Part shown: piece after piece, positions 17,365 through 24,742 of the stretch
Layout of the letters: every line of letters begins with the position of its first letter
How positions within the stretch are numbered: position 1 is the stretch's first letter
NCBI GenBank assembly: GCA_021299695.1
Contig: JAJTEK010000007.1
Location: 1-64,000, forward strand
Reading direction: 5' to 3'
Length of the DNA: 64,000 nucleotides
Origin: Pirellula sp.
GTDB lineage: Bacteria > Planctomycetota > Planctomycetia > Pirellulales > Pirellulaceae
Program-made: the position numbers and the translations under genes
The notes under the pieces: model-generated
Databases searched by the model: none
What the model was told of the DNA's origin: nothing
The model's input: only the letters and a program-made list of their open reading frames with translations

Positions 17365-18456
17365 TCAATCCGAAGCGGCCACGGCGAGGCGATTTTTGGC
17401 AATAACACAAACTTCACGTCGGTTGTGTCCAAGTTGCCTTGCGGCGACATCGGCGTAGCCCCAGGATCGCACGCGTTCGAGGAACTCAGGGATGCTGTTC
17501 GAGGTCTGCCACTCGGGAAGTTTGATCGTCAAGACCAGAGCGCGAAGGTTTGTCGTCGGATACGCGACGATGCCCTCGACGGTGTCGAGGGTGTACTTGG
17601 GTGCGACGTTCGCATCGCAGACCAAAATACGAAACGGTCGAAATAGCTTACGTTTGAGTTGCAGCGAGCGGCTTTGCCAGTGGGTGAAGTTTGGATGTTT
17701 GACGATCCGCGGATCCATTTCCGCTGGATCGATTCCAGTGACGCTCGCACCTTGGTCGAGCAGCCATTGGCAAGCCCCCCCGGGGCTCGAACCGATCTCG
17801 ACGATTTTCTCACCGGGTCGAATCTGCAGGTTGCCCCAAGCGAAGGCTTCGGCAATTTTCATGTAAGCTCGGGACAGAACCAGCTCGGGGATAGGGAATT
17901 CGGGAATCCCACCGGGCCAAAAGTCATAGTTCTGCTGAGCCCGCTTTGTGGCGATCCACCATCGGTTCGGTTCATCGATGATGATCTCCAGGATACGATC
18001 GAGTTTGGGGTCTAACGCCTGTGTGTCGACCCGATGCGCCTCGGAATCGAAGGACGGGCGATTGGCGATCACTGGCCGTGCATCTTGGACCAAACTTCGG
18101 AATTGCTCGGCGACAAGCCAGGCAAGGGGTGTGCCACCGGGTTCAAAGCCGTTCCAGCCCGGGTCTGCCATATCGCGTTGCCAAACATGGCAGACCTGCC
18201 AGTCAAGCGACTTGGTCGACTCGAGGATTTGGGCGAGCATTCGAGCCGATTCGGTCCCCTCGACCTTGCCCAAGACCACACCACGGGAGCGAATCAAGGG
18301 GTGCTCGGGCAGGGCCCGCGACCAATGCGGTACGGACAATTGGGTTTTGAGCGTCAGCAAGCCTCGGGCTGAATAGGCCAAGCGAAACGGGCCGTTGGGT
18401 TCGCACAAGGCGGTTTTCAGGCCGGCTACGGCTCCTTGCTGGCAGGCGACGTACAA
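17365..18456 (-). CDS. RlmM/FtsJ-like SAM-dependent rRNA 2'-O-methyltransferase
   Basis: 363 residues. The C-terminal half is an FtsJ/RrmJ Rossmann domain. SAM motif I is EIGSSPGGACQWLLDQGASV, followed by a VTGIDPAEM acidic loop, and the catalytic K-D-K-E type residues fit CDANVAP (Asp), VLTIKLPEW (Lys) and EVCVIAKN (Glu). The N-terminal half is THUMP-like (YVACQQGAVAGLK, RSRGVVLGKVEG), as in RlmM, which methylates C2498 of 23S rRNA. TTG 18456 is the only usual start codon in the frame. Coding-like residues (SPDSKQSFLYVACQQG) extend upstream of it to a TAA at 18540, so the true start may be a rare ATC or ATT. Confidence 0.8.
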   Translation of the reverse strand: MYVACQQGAVAGLKTALCEPNGPFRLAYSARGLLTLKTQLSVPHWSRALPEHPLIRSRGVVLGKVEGTESARMLAQILESTKSLDWQVCHVWQRDMADPGWNGFEPGGTPLAWLVAEQFRSLVQDARPVIANRPSFDSEAHRVDTQALDPKLDRILEIIIDEPNRWWIATKRAQQNYDFWPGGIPEFPIPELVLSRAYMKIAEAFAWGNLQIRPGEKIVEIGSSPGGACQWLLDQGASVTGIDPAEMDPRIVKHPNFTHWQSRSLQLKRKLFRPFRILVCDANVAPKYTLDTVEGIVAYPTTNLRALVLTIKLPEWQTSNSIPEFLERVRSWGYADVAARQLGHNRREVCVIAKNRLAVAASD

Positions 18457-18572
18457 AAATGACTGCTTGGAATCAGGCGAAGTGATGATTGCGTTAGGAA
18501 CAGGTGCGGTTTCGATGGTGTTGCAGAGCCTGATAAGTTAGGGAAAATGCGGCAATGAGGTCCGGCTGGATG

Positions 18573-18602
18573 TGGACGTTCTAGGGCCCAATCGTCTATA
18601 AA
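18573..18602 (+). promoter_or_regulatory. candidate sigma-70-type promoter of infA
   Basis: TGGACG at 18573-18578 and TATAAA at 18597-18602 are separated by 18 bp, 110 bp upstream of the infA start in the region between divergent genes. The match to the -35 box is four of six and to the -10 box five of six. Not proven. Confidence 0.35.
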
Positions 18603-18711
18603 TAGACTTAATAACAAGCACAATGGCAAAGGGAGTTTCGACTAGGTCTTTTGCGAAACCTGAGCTTTTGAAACCAGATCATTTTTGAAAGGGAACATCC
18701 TCGGAACCTGT

Positions 18712-18933
18712 ATGGCAAAAAACGAAGAAGCATTTGAAGTAGAGGGTACCGTAGTCGCGGCGCTTGCGAACACGCGTTTCAAGGTTCAGTTGGAGACAGG
18801 ATCTGAGGTGCTGGCCCACGTTGCGGGCAAGATTCGTAAGAACTTCATTCGGATTGTTCCCGGGGACAAGGTTCGTGTCGAGCTTTCGCCCTACGATTTG
18901 ACCAAGGGCCGTATTGTATTTCGAGAACGCTAG
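18712..18933 (+). CDS. infA: translation initiation factor IF-1
   Basis: 73 residues, the exact family size. The OB-fold pattern is clear: [40 protein letters not shown], and [20 protein letters not shown]. It binds the A site of the 30S subunit during initiation. The ATG at 18712 starts the conserved MAK sequence; an upstream in-frame GTG/ATG at 18685 would add nine non-conserved residues. It stands outside a ribosomal-protein operon. Confidence 0.95.
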   Translation: MAKNEEAFEVEGTVVAALANTRFKVQLETGSEVLAHVAGKIRKNFIRIVPGDKVRVELSPYDLTKGRIVFRER

Positions 18934-19124
18934 GAAGCGCCAGCGATTGGAAATCGTTTTCGGGATAACTTCCAAGAAAACCCTATCGCCGCCGAATTCT
19001 GGTAAGTTTGCGGGATTCCTCGGAGGCCTGCTGGCAGTTGCAGGATGCTTTTGAATTTGAATTTTTTGAAGTTGGGCTTTTTGAATTTGAGCTTTTTGAA
19101 TTTGAGCTTAAGGAGCGCTTGTCT

Positions 19125-20834
19125 ATGAGATTTCGAAGGTTAGCCATTGCGGGCATGTCCGCAGCAAGTTTTCTTGGTTCGGGTGCATTGGTTTGCATGC
19201 CGACTTCCACGGTATTTGGTCAAGACACCAAGGCCCTTGAGATTCCTGGGTTTGAGGCATCGAGCACCGAGGGGACCGACGTGGTCACCTTGTCGATTGC
19301 TCCTTTGGACCGATTGCTCCCGGACATCACCCACATGATGCGGATCTCTGGAGCGGGTGCTCAGAGCGGTCTGATCACCGGTGCGGTCAATGGATACACC
19401 AGCGGCATCGACCGCGCACGACCCATCGGCGGTTTCGTCAAACTCAGCAGCGCTGGGCTTCCTATGGGGGTCTTGGCGCTTCCTATCAGTGACTTGGACG
19501 AGTTCCTTGGCGGTCTGGAGTTGTTCGGCGAAGCCGAGGATTTGGGGGAAGGTCTCTACAGCATGAACCTGGGTCCCAATACTCTTTTTGCCCAGCACAA
19601 GGGGGATTGGTTGTTTGTATCCACGGCTGAGGAGGCTCTGGAAGGGGCTCCTGAGAACCCAGGATCTCGCATTGAAAAGATGGCTGCCAAGAACGATTTG
19701 ATGTTCGAGGTCAACGTTCAAAACATCCCTGACGAGTTGGTTGACTTGTTGACAAGCCAGATGCGAACTGGATTCGAGCAAGCCATGGAAGCTCAGTCGG
19801 GAGACTTGAGCGACGCGGAGATCGAAGCCAATCGCGTCCAGGGCGAGCAAGCTATGAAATCCCTCGAAGAGGCCATTACCGATACCGACCGCTTCGTCTT
19901 TGGATTGGGCATCCATCCGAAGGACAAGAACATGACGATCGACTTCGGCGCACAGATGGTCGAAGGCTCCCGGTATGCCAAGCAACTCGGCTCGATGAAG
20001 ACGATGATGTCCAAGCTCTCAGGACATATCGCCGATTCCAACGCCATCAGCGCCAAGACCATGACGTTGTTCGCACCTGAAGATGCAGCGCAGATGCAAG
20101 CCAGTGTCGATCAAGCCAAGAAGGCTATCTACAGCCAAATCGATGACCAGATCGACAACACAGCCGTGTCGACGAAGGTCAAAGAGTACGTCGATCGTCT
20201 CATCAAGATTTTGACCGAGTCGAGTTCTGAAGGTGCTGTTGAAGCGGCTATCAGTGTCTCGACCGATCCTTCGCTCAACGCCATTGCTGCATTCTCGCTT
20301 GCCGATGGGGCCAAAGTCGAGGCACTTGCACAGGATCTTGCCAACGAAGCGACCAACGCAGGGGCTCCGATTTCCGTCAAGCTCATGTCGGGCAAGCACC
20401 AGGGGTCGAATCTCCACAACATTTCGGTTCCTCTTCCTTACAACGCGGACGATAAGCTTCGAAAGATCGTCGGGGACGATGTCAAGATCGCCATAGCGAC
20501 GGCTCCTAAATCCGTTTATCTGTCGGTCGGCAAGACTGCCGAAGCTTCCCTGAAGTCTGCACTCGATGCCAACGCAGGAGACAAGAAGATCGCCGGTGTC
20601 CCAGCTAGAATGCGCTTGAGCCTCTCGCAAATCCTCAACTTCGTTCAAACCATCGAATCGAACCCCGTGGTCGATGGGATGCTCTCGTCGCTCAACAATG
20701 GCGAAGATATGATCATGTACGACAGTCAGATCATCGAACGCGGTGGGGTCAACCGAATCACCATCCAAGACGGCGTGATCAAAGCCGCCGCAGGTGGTGC
20801 TCGTGCTGGGATGGCTGGTCAAGGCGGCTTCTAA
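19125..20834 (+). CDS. secreted protein of unknown function (planctomycete type)
   Basis: 569 residues from ATG 19125, chosen because AAGGAG lies 10 nt upstream and a clean signal peptide follows (MRFRRLAIAGMSAASFLGSG to VFGQ). The mature chain is acidic and rich in Ala, Ser and Asp, alternating alpha and beta, without Cys or metal motifs. Segments such as PIGGFVKLSSAGLPMGVLAL and GDWLFVSTAEEALEGAPENP suggest a repeated alpha/beta unit, and the tail is Gly/Ala-rich (AAAGGARAGMAGQGGF). I do not recognise an enzyme. The reading frame is open upstream from 19008 only because of an in-frame 18-bp TTGAATTTGAGCTTTTT-like tandem repeat (19046-19110). Confidence 0.72.
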   Translation: MRFRRLAIAGMSAASFLGSGALVCMPTSTVFGQDTKALEIPGFEASSTEGTDVVTLSIAPLDRLLPDITHMMRISGAGAQSGLITGAVNGYTSGIDRARPIGGFVKLSSAGLPMGVLALPISDLDEFLGGLELFGEAEDLGEGLYSMNLGPNTLFAQHKGDWLFVSTAEEALEGAPENPGSRIEKMAAKNDLMFEVNVQNIPDELVDLLTSQMRTGFEQAMEAQSGDLSDAEIEANRVQGEQAMKSLEEAITDTDRFVFGLGIHPKDKNMTIDFGAQMVEGSRYAKQLGSMKTMMSKLSGHIADSNAISAKTMTLFAPEDAAQMQASVDQAKKAIYSQIDDQIDNTAVSTKVKEYVDRLIKILTESSSEGAVEAAISVSTDPSLNAIAAFSLADGAKVEALAQDLANEATNAGAPISVKLMSGKHQGSNLHNISVPLPYNADDKLRKIVGDDVKIAIATAPKSVYLSVGKTAEASLKSALDANAGDKKIAGVPARMRLSLSQILNFVQTIESNPVVDGMLSSLNNGEDMIMYDSQIIERGGVNRITIQDGVIKAAAGGARAGMAGQGGF

Positions 20835-20889
20835 GCCGTCTTGATTCGAGCGATTGCCTAGAGGATCGATCCCAATCATCAACGCATAA

Positions 20890-20937
20890 CGAACCGGTGG
20901 TAGCCCCGCCGGTTCGTTCGTTAAACACCAGTTTTTT
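20890..20937 (+). terminator. possible terminator after the secreted protein gene
   Basis: CGAACCGG at 20890-20897 pairs with CCGGTTCG at 20909-20916 (8 bp, 11-nt loop). The T-run (20932-20937) is 15 bp away, so this is a weak or factor-dependent candidate. Confidence 0.4.
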
Positions 20938-20967
20938 ATCCGATTCGTCGTATCCATCGGAGCATGC

Positions 20968-21315
20968 GTGAAGCTAATCATCGCCATCGTTCAGCCCGAT
21001 CGGCTCGAGCCGATCAAGGAAGCTTTGAGCCAAGTCGAGGTCTTTCGACTAACCGTTGTCGATTGCTTGGGATACGCCCGGCAAAAGGGGGATCAGAGTC
21101 TCCAACGTGCCCCGGACGGATCGATCCACCTTTTGAGGAAACTGCAGCTTCAAATCGCTGTCAACGAAGAGTTCGTCGAACCGACAGTGCAAGCCATCTT
21201 GCGCGGTGCCAAGACAGAACAGGATGGACGTATCGGCGACGGGAAAATCTTCGTCGTCCCCCTGGATCAATGCGTGCGAATTCGTACATCCGAACGAGGC
21301 CCCGAAGCGATTTAG
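20968..21315 (+). CDS. P-II family nitrogen-regulatory-like protein lacking the uridylylation tyrosine
   Basis: 115 residues from GTG 20968. It aligns end to end with GlnB/GlnK: MKLIIAIVQPDRLEPIKEAL at the start, YARQKGDQSL before the T-loop, the B-loop as GRIGDGKIFVVPL, and the C-loop as RIRTSERGPEAI. In the T-loop the usual LYRGAEY is LQRAPDGS, so Tyr51, the uridylylation site, is missing. It should still trimerise and may bind ATP/ADP through GDGKIF and 2-oxoglutarate through the T-loop base. An ABC transporter ATPase gene starts 25 bp downstream and may be co-transcribed, which points to an unusual transporter or membrane target. Confidence 0.85.
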   Translation: MKLIIAIVQPDRLEPIKEALSQVEVFRLTVVDCLGYARQKGDQSLQRAPDGSIHLLRKLQLQIAVNEEFVEPTVQAILRGAKTEQDGRIGDGKIFVVPLDQCVRIRTSERGPEAI

Positions 21316-21340
21316 TCGCTAGCCCAATAAGTGAAAATCG

Positions 21341-22078
21341 ATGTCAGACCAACCCCTTATTGAACTCAGAGATGTAGCCAAAGTCTATCAACTCGAAGAA
21401 GTCGAAGTCCGCGCCCTCGATGGCGTAGACCTTGTGATGCACCGGGGCGAATACTCCGCCTTGATCGGTCCGAGCGGTTCGGGCAAGTCCACGCTGATGA
21501 ATACCCTCGGATGCCTCGATCGTCCCACCCGCGGTAGTTACAAGCTCGGTGGTATCGAAGTCGTCAACATGGCCGCCGATGTACGCGCTCGAATCCGCAA
21601 CAAACAAATCGGATTTGTCTTCCAGAACTTCAACCTCCTTGCCCGAACCAGCGCTCTGGAAAACGTCGAGTTGCCGATGCTCTACGGCGAAGGAAGAACC
21701 AGTCGAGAGCGACGCGATCGGGCTAAAGAACTCCTGAGCTTGGTCGGACTCGGCGATAGGCTCGATCATCATCCCGGACAACTCTCTGGTGGCCAGCAGC
21801 AACGCGTGGCGATCGCTCGGGCCCTATCGACCGATCCGTCGATCCTCATGGGTGATGAACCGACCGGGAACCTCGACTCTCGCACCAGTCGCGAAGTGAT
21901 CGAACTTTTCAAGCAGCTCAACGAGACCAGGAATCTGACCGTCATCCTTGTGACTCACGATTTGGGCGTCGCGCGCAATGCCAAGCGGAACATCGTGCTG
22001 CGCGATGGGAAGATCATTTCCGATACGACGGATCACGAACAAGCAGCCGCGGCGCTCAAGGCGTCGTCGGAACTTTGA
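21341..22078 (+). CDS. ABC transporter ATP-binding protein (LolD/MacB-type)
   Basis: 245 residues with all nucleotide-binding motifs intact: Walker A GPSGSGKST (about 44-52), Q-loop FVFQNFNLLARTSALENVELP, signature LSGGQQQRVAIARAL (about 148), Walker B with catalytic Glu ILMGDEPTGNLDS, and H-loop TVILVTHDLG. The ENVELPMLYG stretch is typical of the LolD/MacB/FtsE group, which moves lipoproteins or acts in envelope stress. No FtsX/MacB-type permease is adjacent, since the following genes are convergent, so its membrane partner is elsewhere. A P-II-like gene precedes it by 25 bp. Confidence 0.88.
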   Translation: MSDQPLIELRDVAKVYQLEEVEVRALDGVDLVMHRGEYSALIGPSGSGKSTLMNTLGCLDRPTRGSYKLGGIEVVNMAADVRARIRNKQIGFVFQNFNLLARTSALENVELPMLYGEGRTSRERRDRAKELLSLVGLGDRLDHHPGQLSGGQQQRVAIARALSTDPSILMGDEPTGNLDSRTSREVIELFKQLNETRNLTVILVTHDLGVARNAKRNIVLRDGKIISDTTDHEQAAAALKASSEL

Positions 22079-22523
22079 TCGTCAGCGTATCGTCTGGCGG
22101 TCGTAGCTGCTCTCGCTGCGTCAATCGGACAAACTCGTGGGCTAAATAAGCCTTATCGACCCGCATGAGATTCTGTTCGAGCACATACTCGATCGCCGAA
22201 TGGACCTGAGAAAATCGCATCTCAAGGATCTTGGCCACCACCGCTTCGTTCTGCATGTTGTTGCTAAGGACTTCGACTTGATCCCCCAACCGATGCCCTT
22301 CGTCTCGGACCTGGTTCCATAAAATCGGCTTGACCCTAAACGACAATCGATCCCCGTAACGGACATGGTAGTACTCGCCGTCGAATGCGAAACGTTCCAT
22401 CACGTGGTCGCTGGGAATCCAACCATCGATCTTGTCGCGGTCCTCGGGGTGAAAGGCTTCGAGCCCTTGTTCGGGCCAGATCGCATAGATACCAAAATCC
22501 GGAAGTGTTGGCCAATCGATCAT
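22056..22523 (-). CDS. hypothetical protein at the end of the WXG100-like cluster
   Basis: 155 residues from ATG 22523 (MIDWPTLPDFGIYAIWPEQG). The ATG overlaps the stop of the upstream coiled-coil gene (ATGA), which fixes this start. The sequence is Trp/Tyr-rich near the front (YYHVRYGDRLSFRVKPILWN) and helical at the end (QVHSAIEYVLEQNLMRVDKAYLAHEFVRL-like). It resembles no family I know. The last 23 bp overlap the convergent ABC ATPase gene. Coupling to two T7SS-like small proteins suggests a shared process. Confidence 0.65.
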   Translation of the reverse strand: MIDWPTLPDFGIYAIWPEQGLEAFHPEDRDKIDGWIPSDHVMERFAFDGEYYHVRYGDRLSFRVKPILWNQVRDEGHRLGDQVEVLSNNMQNEAVVAKILEMRFSQVHSAIEYVLEQNLMRVDKAYLAHEFVRLTQREQLRPPDDTLTIKVPTTP

Positions 22524-23011
22524 CCCTCGTTCCCCCCTTGTGCTGCATATTGTTTGAGCGTCTCGATCCGTTGTTGCAAACGAGCCTGAGCCAATGGCAA
22601 AAGGGAATCCGATAGGTCCTCGAGTTGACGCACACTCAAGGTCGATTCCTGTTGAAACTGCTCCCATTGCATCGCCAATTGAGGGAGCAGTCTAACGCGC
22701 TGCTCGCACATCTGGCGACGGGCTGTGGCCCGCTCGAGGGCTTTGCGCTCGAACATGCAAGACGTTTCATCCTCGGCCCGGGACTTGGCTTGGCATCGCA
22801 GAAGGTCCCCACGAGCTTCGGTCCAGCGTTTTTGAGAAATACGCAGTTGGTCGGCCCAATACTCGGGCAATTCTTTGCTCAGCCACATCGAGATCCTCTG
22901 GAACTGATCTCGGATGTCGTCGGAGTTGTGCACAGAGGAGTCCCTGAGCGATTCAATCGCCGAGGAGAACCGCTCGAGCGCATCGATGCTTTCCACGTTG
23001 GCTTTAGCCAT
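22520..23011 (-). CDS. coiled-coil protein of the WXG100-like cluster
   Basis: 163 residues, almost entirely helical and highly charged (IESLRDSSVHNSDDIRDQFQ; FERKALERATARRQMCEQRV). No signal peptide or membrane segment. It overlaps the WXG100-like gene upstream by 8 bp and the next gene by 4 bp. Its N-terminal roughly 100 residues (with W43 and W52 in SMWLSKELPEYWADQL) could form a helical hairpin like the partner subunits of type VII secretion heterodimers, but this is an inference from layout and helix content only. Confidence 0.62.
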   Translation of the reverse strand: MAKANVESIDALERFSSAIESLRDSSVHNSDDIRDQFQRISMWLSKELPEYWADQLRISQKRWTEARGDLLRCQAKSRAEDETSCMFERKALERATARRQMCEQRVRLLPQLAMQWEQFQQESTLSVRQLEDLSDSLLPLAQARLQQRIETLKQYAAQGGNEG

Positions 23012-23285
23012 GACCTCGCTGGTACTCTTCGATAAGCTCGGCTTTGCGAATCAAATACGGAACGTGACGCTCGCTCGCGTCGATCAGGCGCGCCAGTTGC
23101 TTGAGCTCCTGTTCGAACTGGGCCGCAAATTTCGCGTGTTCCTGGTCCCGCCAGCTCGAGGACAACTGCTGCATCTGTCCGGAAAGCTTGGCCGTCGAGT
23201 CGGCCAAGTTCCCTGAGAAGCGTTTGAGCATCATCGCGAATTGACGCAGTTGCTCCGGGTCGACGATCGCTTGGGTCACGGCCAA
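23004..23285 (-). CDS. WXG100-like small helical protein
   Basis: 93 residues, the standard size of ESAT-6/WXG100 proteins. Two amphipathic helices flank a turn SSSWRDQEHAKFA at residues 42-54, where W45-R46-D47 replaces W-x-G. The second helix (FEQELKQLARLIDASERHVPYLIRKAELIEEY) carries the hydrophobic heptads and ends in a Y-x-x-G-like tail (EEYQRGHG), near the YxxxD/E secretion signal of type VII substrates. It is encoded 6 bp after a fatty acid desaturase gene and overlaps the next gene by 8 bp. No EccC/FtsK-type ATPase is in the window, so secretion is unproven. Confidence 0.7.
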   Translation of the reverse strand: MAVTQAIVDPEQLRQFAMMLKRFSGNLADSTAKLSGQMQQLSSSWRDQEHAKFAAQFEQELKQLARLIDASERHVPYLIRKAELIEEYQRGHG

Positions 23286-23291
23286 ATCCTC

Positions 23292-24329
23292 CTAGGCTGC
23301 TTCGCTGGCCGACCGCTCGGCTCGCTTGCGCAGCTTTTCTTGGTAACTTGCAAGATCGATCACGTTGGTCGCCAAGCCCAAGGCTCGCAGGAATCGGATC
23401 GCTTGGAAGGTGATATCGAACTCCCACCACTTGTGACCATGTTGAGCCAATCTCGGCAGGGCATGATGATTGTTATGCCATCCTTCGCCATAAGCAACGA
23501 TAGCAACCCACCAAAGATTGCGGCTGTCGTCGCGAGTCTCGTAGTTTTTGTATCCCCAAATGTGGGAAGCCGAATTGACGAACCAAGTCACATGCAAGAC
23601 CGCGACCATTCTAAGGCAAACGGCCCATACCAACCAGGAAATCGCCAAGCTTTGGCCGCCGATCAAGTAACCGATTCCGGCAAGAGCCGCTCCGAAGGCA
23701 ATGTGGATAGGCAAAAAGAATCGCTCGAAAAACATCAGACCCTTGTCCTTGACCAAGTCAGGTACCCAGTGCTTGGCAAATCCATCAAAGTCGCCGTTGT
23801 CGGTCGAAAAAGCCAACCAGAACATGTGTGCCCACCAAGGACCCTCGTGCGGCGAATGGGGATCCCCAGGTTGGTCGCTGTAAGCATGATGCTTGCGATG
23901 GTTGGCCGTCCAACTGATCGGACCACCCTCGCCGGCCAATACGCCGAAAAACGTCAGCGTGTATTTGACCCAGCCTGGAACCTCAAGCCCCGTGTGCGTC
24001 AAGAGCCGGTGATAGCCCAAGCAAATCCCAAGGCTACCGTTGATCCAGTGAATCAACACGCAGAGGAACAATCCACTCCAGGAAAAAGTCCAAGGAGCAG
24101 CAAGAGCGCCGAGGTGCAAGGCCACTAGCCAAGCGGTCGCTCCCCATTGGATGTGGTAAACCTCGGGGATCCGAGGCTGCGTCTTGGCACCCGATCGGAC
24201 CGTAACACTCGATTCGAACTCCTCGACGCTTGGACTCAATGCCGGTGTGAGCATCTCGGCATGATGGGCCTTGCGGGGGTTTCTAAGTTGATTCGTCGAC
24301 GATTCGTTTTCTGATGGATGACTTCGCAT
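23292..24329 (-). CDS. membrane fatty acid desaturase (acyl-CoA delta-9 type)
   Basis: 345 residues with the three His boxes of the membrane di-iron desaturases: HRLLTH (about 104-109), HRKHH (about 145-149) and HNNHH (about 287-291). The hydrophobic segments (TAWLVALHLGALAAPWTFSW, GLFLCVLIHWINGSLGICLG) form the usual four-helix membrane part. Such enzymes insert a cis double bond into saturated acyl chains with O2 and electrons from a reductase. It heads a four-gene minus-strand cluster: only 6 bp separate it from the WXG100-like gene. The N-terminal 45 residues are Ser/Glu-rich and not conserved in type. Confidence 0.9.
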   Translation of the reverse strand: MRSHPSENESSTNQLRNPRKAHHAEMLTPALSPSVEEFESSVTVRSGAKTQPRIPEVYHIQWGATAWLVALHLGALAAPWTFSWSGLFLCVLIHWINGSLGICLGYHRLLTHTGLEVPGWVKYTLTFFGVLAGEGGPISWTANHRKHHAYSDQPGDPHSPHEGPWWAHMFWLAFSTDNGDFDGFAKHWVPDLVKDKGLMFFERFFLPIHIAFGAALAGIGYLIGGQSLAISWLVWAVCLRMVAVLHVTWFVNSASHIWGYKNYETRDDSRNLWWVAIVAYGEGWHNNHHALPRLAQHGHKWWEFDITFQAIRFLRALGLATNVIDLASYQEKLRKRAERSASEAA

Positions 24330-24742
24330 ATCAATTCGCTTGGGAAGCTCGCTCGGTAAGTTCGCTCAGTGAGCTCGCTCGGTAAGTTCGCTAGGGGGGG
24401 AATGATGACTACCAAACCTCATTGGCACATTGGGTCTGTTGGACGGCACATTGGGTCCATTGGACGCAGAGCCACCGCTGAGGCACGCTAAAAGAGTAAC
24501 CGTCAGGGGATCCAACAAGCGATGGCGGCAAGTCTAGCGGATGTCAAAGTTTGGTAAAACCCGTCGGTAAGCTACCAAAACGCCCTAAAAACGCCTCGCT
24601 CAATGATATTTCACACTGTTTGTTGTGAAAAACAGCGTTTGGCTATTGAACTTTTGCCCTACACTGGCGTAGTGACATTCTCTAACCTAGGCTTGTACCA
24701 CCCCGGCATCCGGCATTAAATACACTTATTGACTGGTTTGGC
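24330..24742. other. divergent intergenic region with two short tandem repeats and an inverted repeat
   Basis: 413 bp between the desaturase (minus) and the ABC transporter (plus). Seen here are a two-unit tandem of AGCTCGCTCGGTAAGTTCGC spanning about 24354-24398, a two-unit 21-bp tandem starting GGCACATTGGGTC (24424-24444 and 24445-24465), and the inverted repeat at 24609-24630. No gene is supported. Confidence 0.6.
24609..24630. promoter_or_regulatory. perfect 7-bp inverted repeat, candidate operator
   Basis: TTTCACA (24609-24615) and TGTGAAA (24624-24630) are separated by 8 bp, about 115 bp upstream of the secretion-type ABC transporter gene. The form resembles binding sites of dimeric helix-turn-helix regulators. 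No regulator gene is adjacent. Confidence 0.35.

Noticed and set aside
17243-17410. N-terminal extension of the GDPD gene
   Set aside because: The extra 56 codons run across a dispersed hairpin repeat and into the next gene; the ATG at 17242 starts a typical signal anchor.
20019-20987. 322-residue minus-strand frame opposite the secreted-protein gene
   Set aside because: It is a shadow of the plus-strand gene, has no ribosome-binding site and no recognisable motif.
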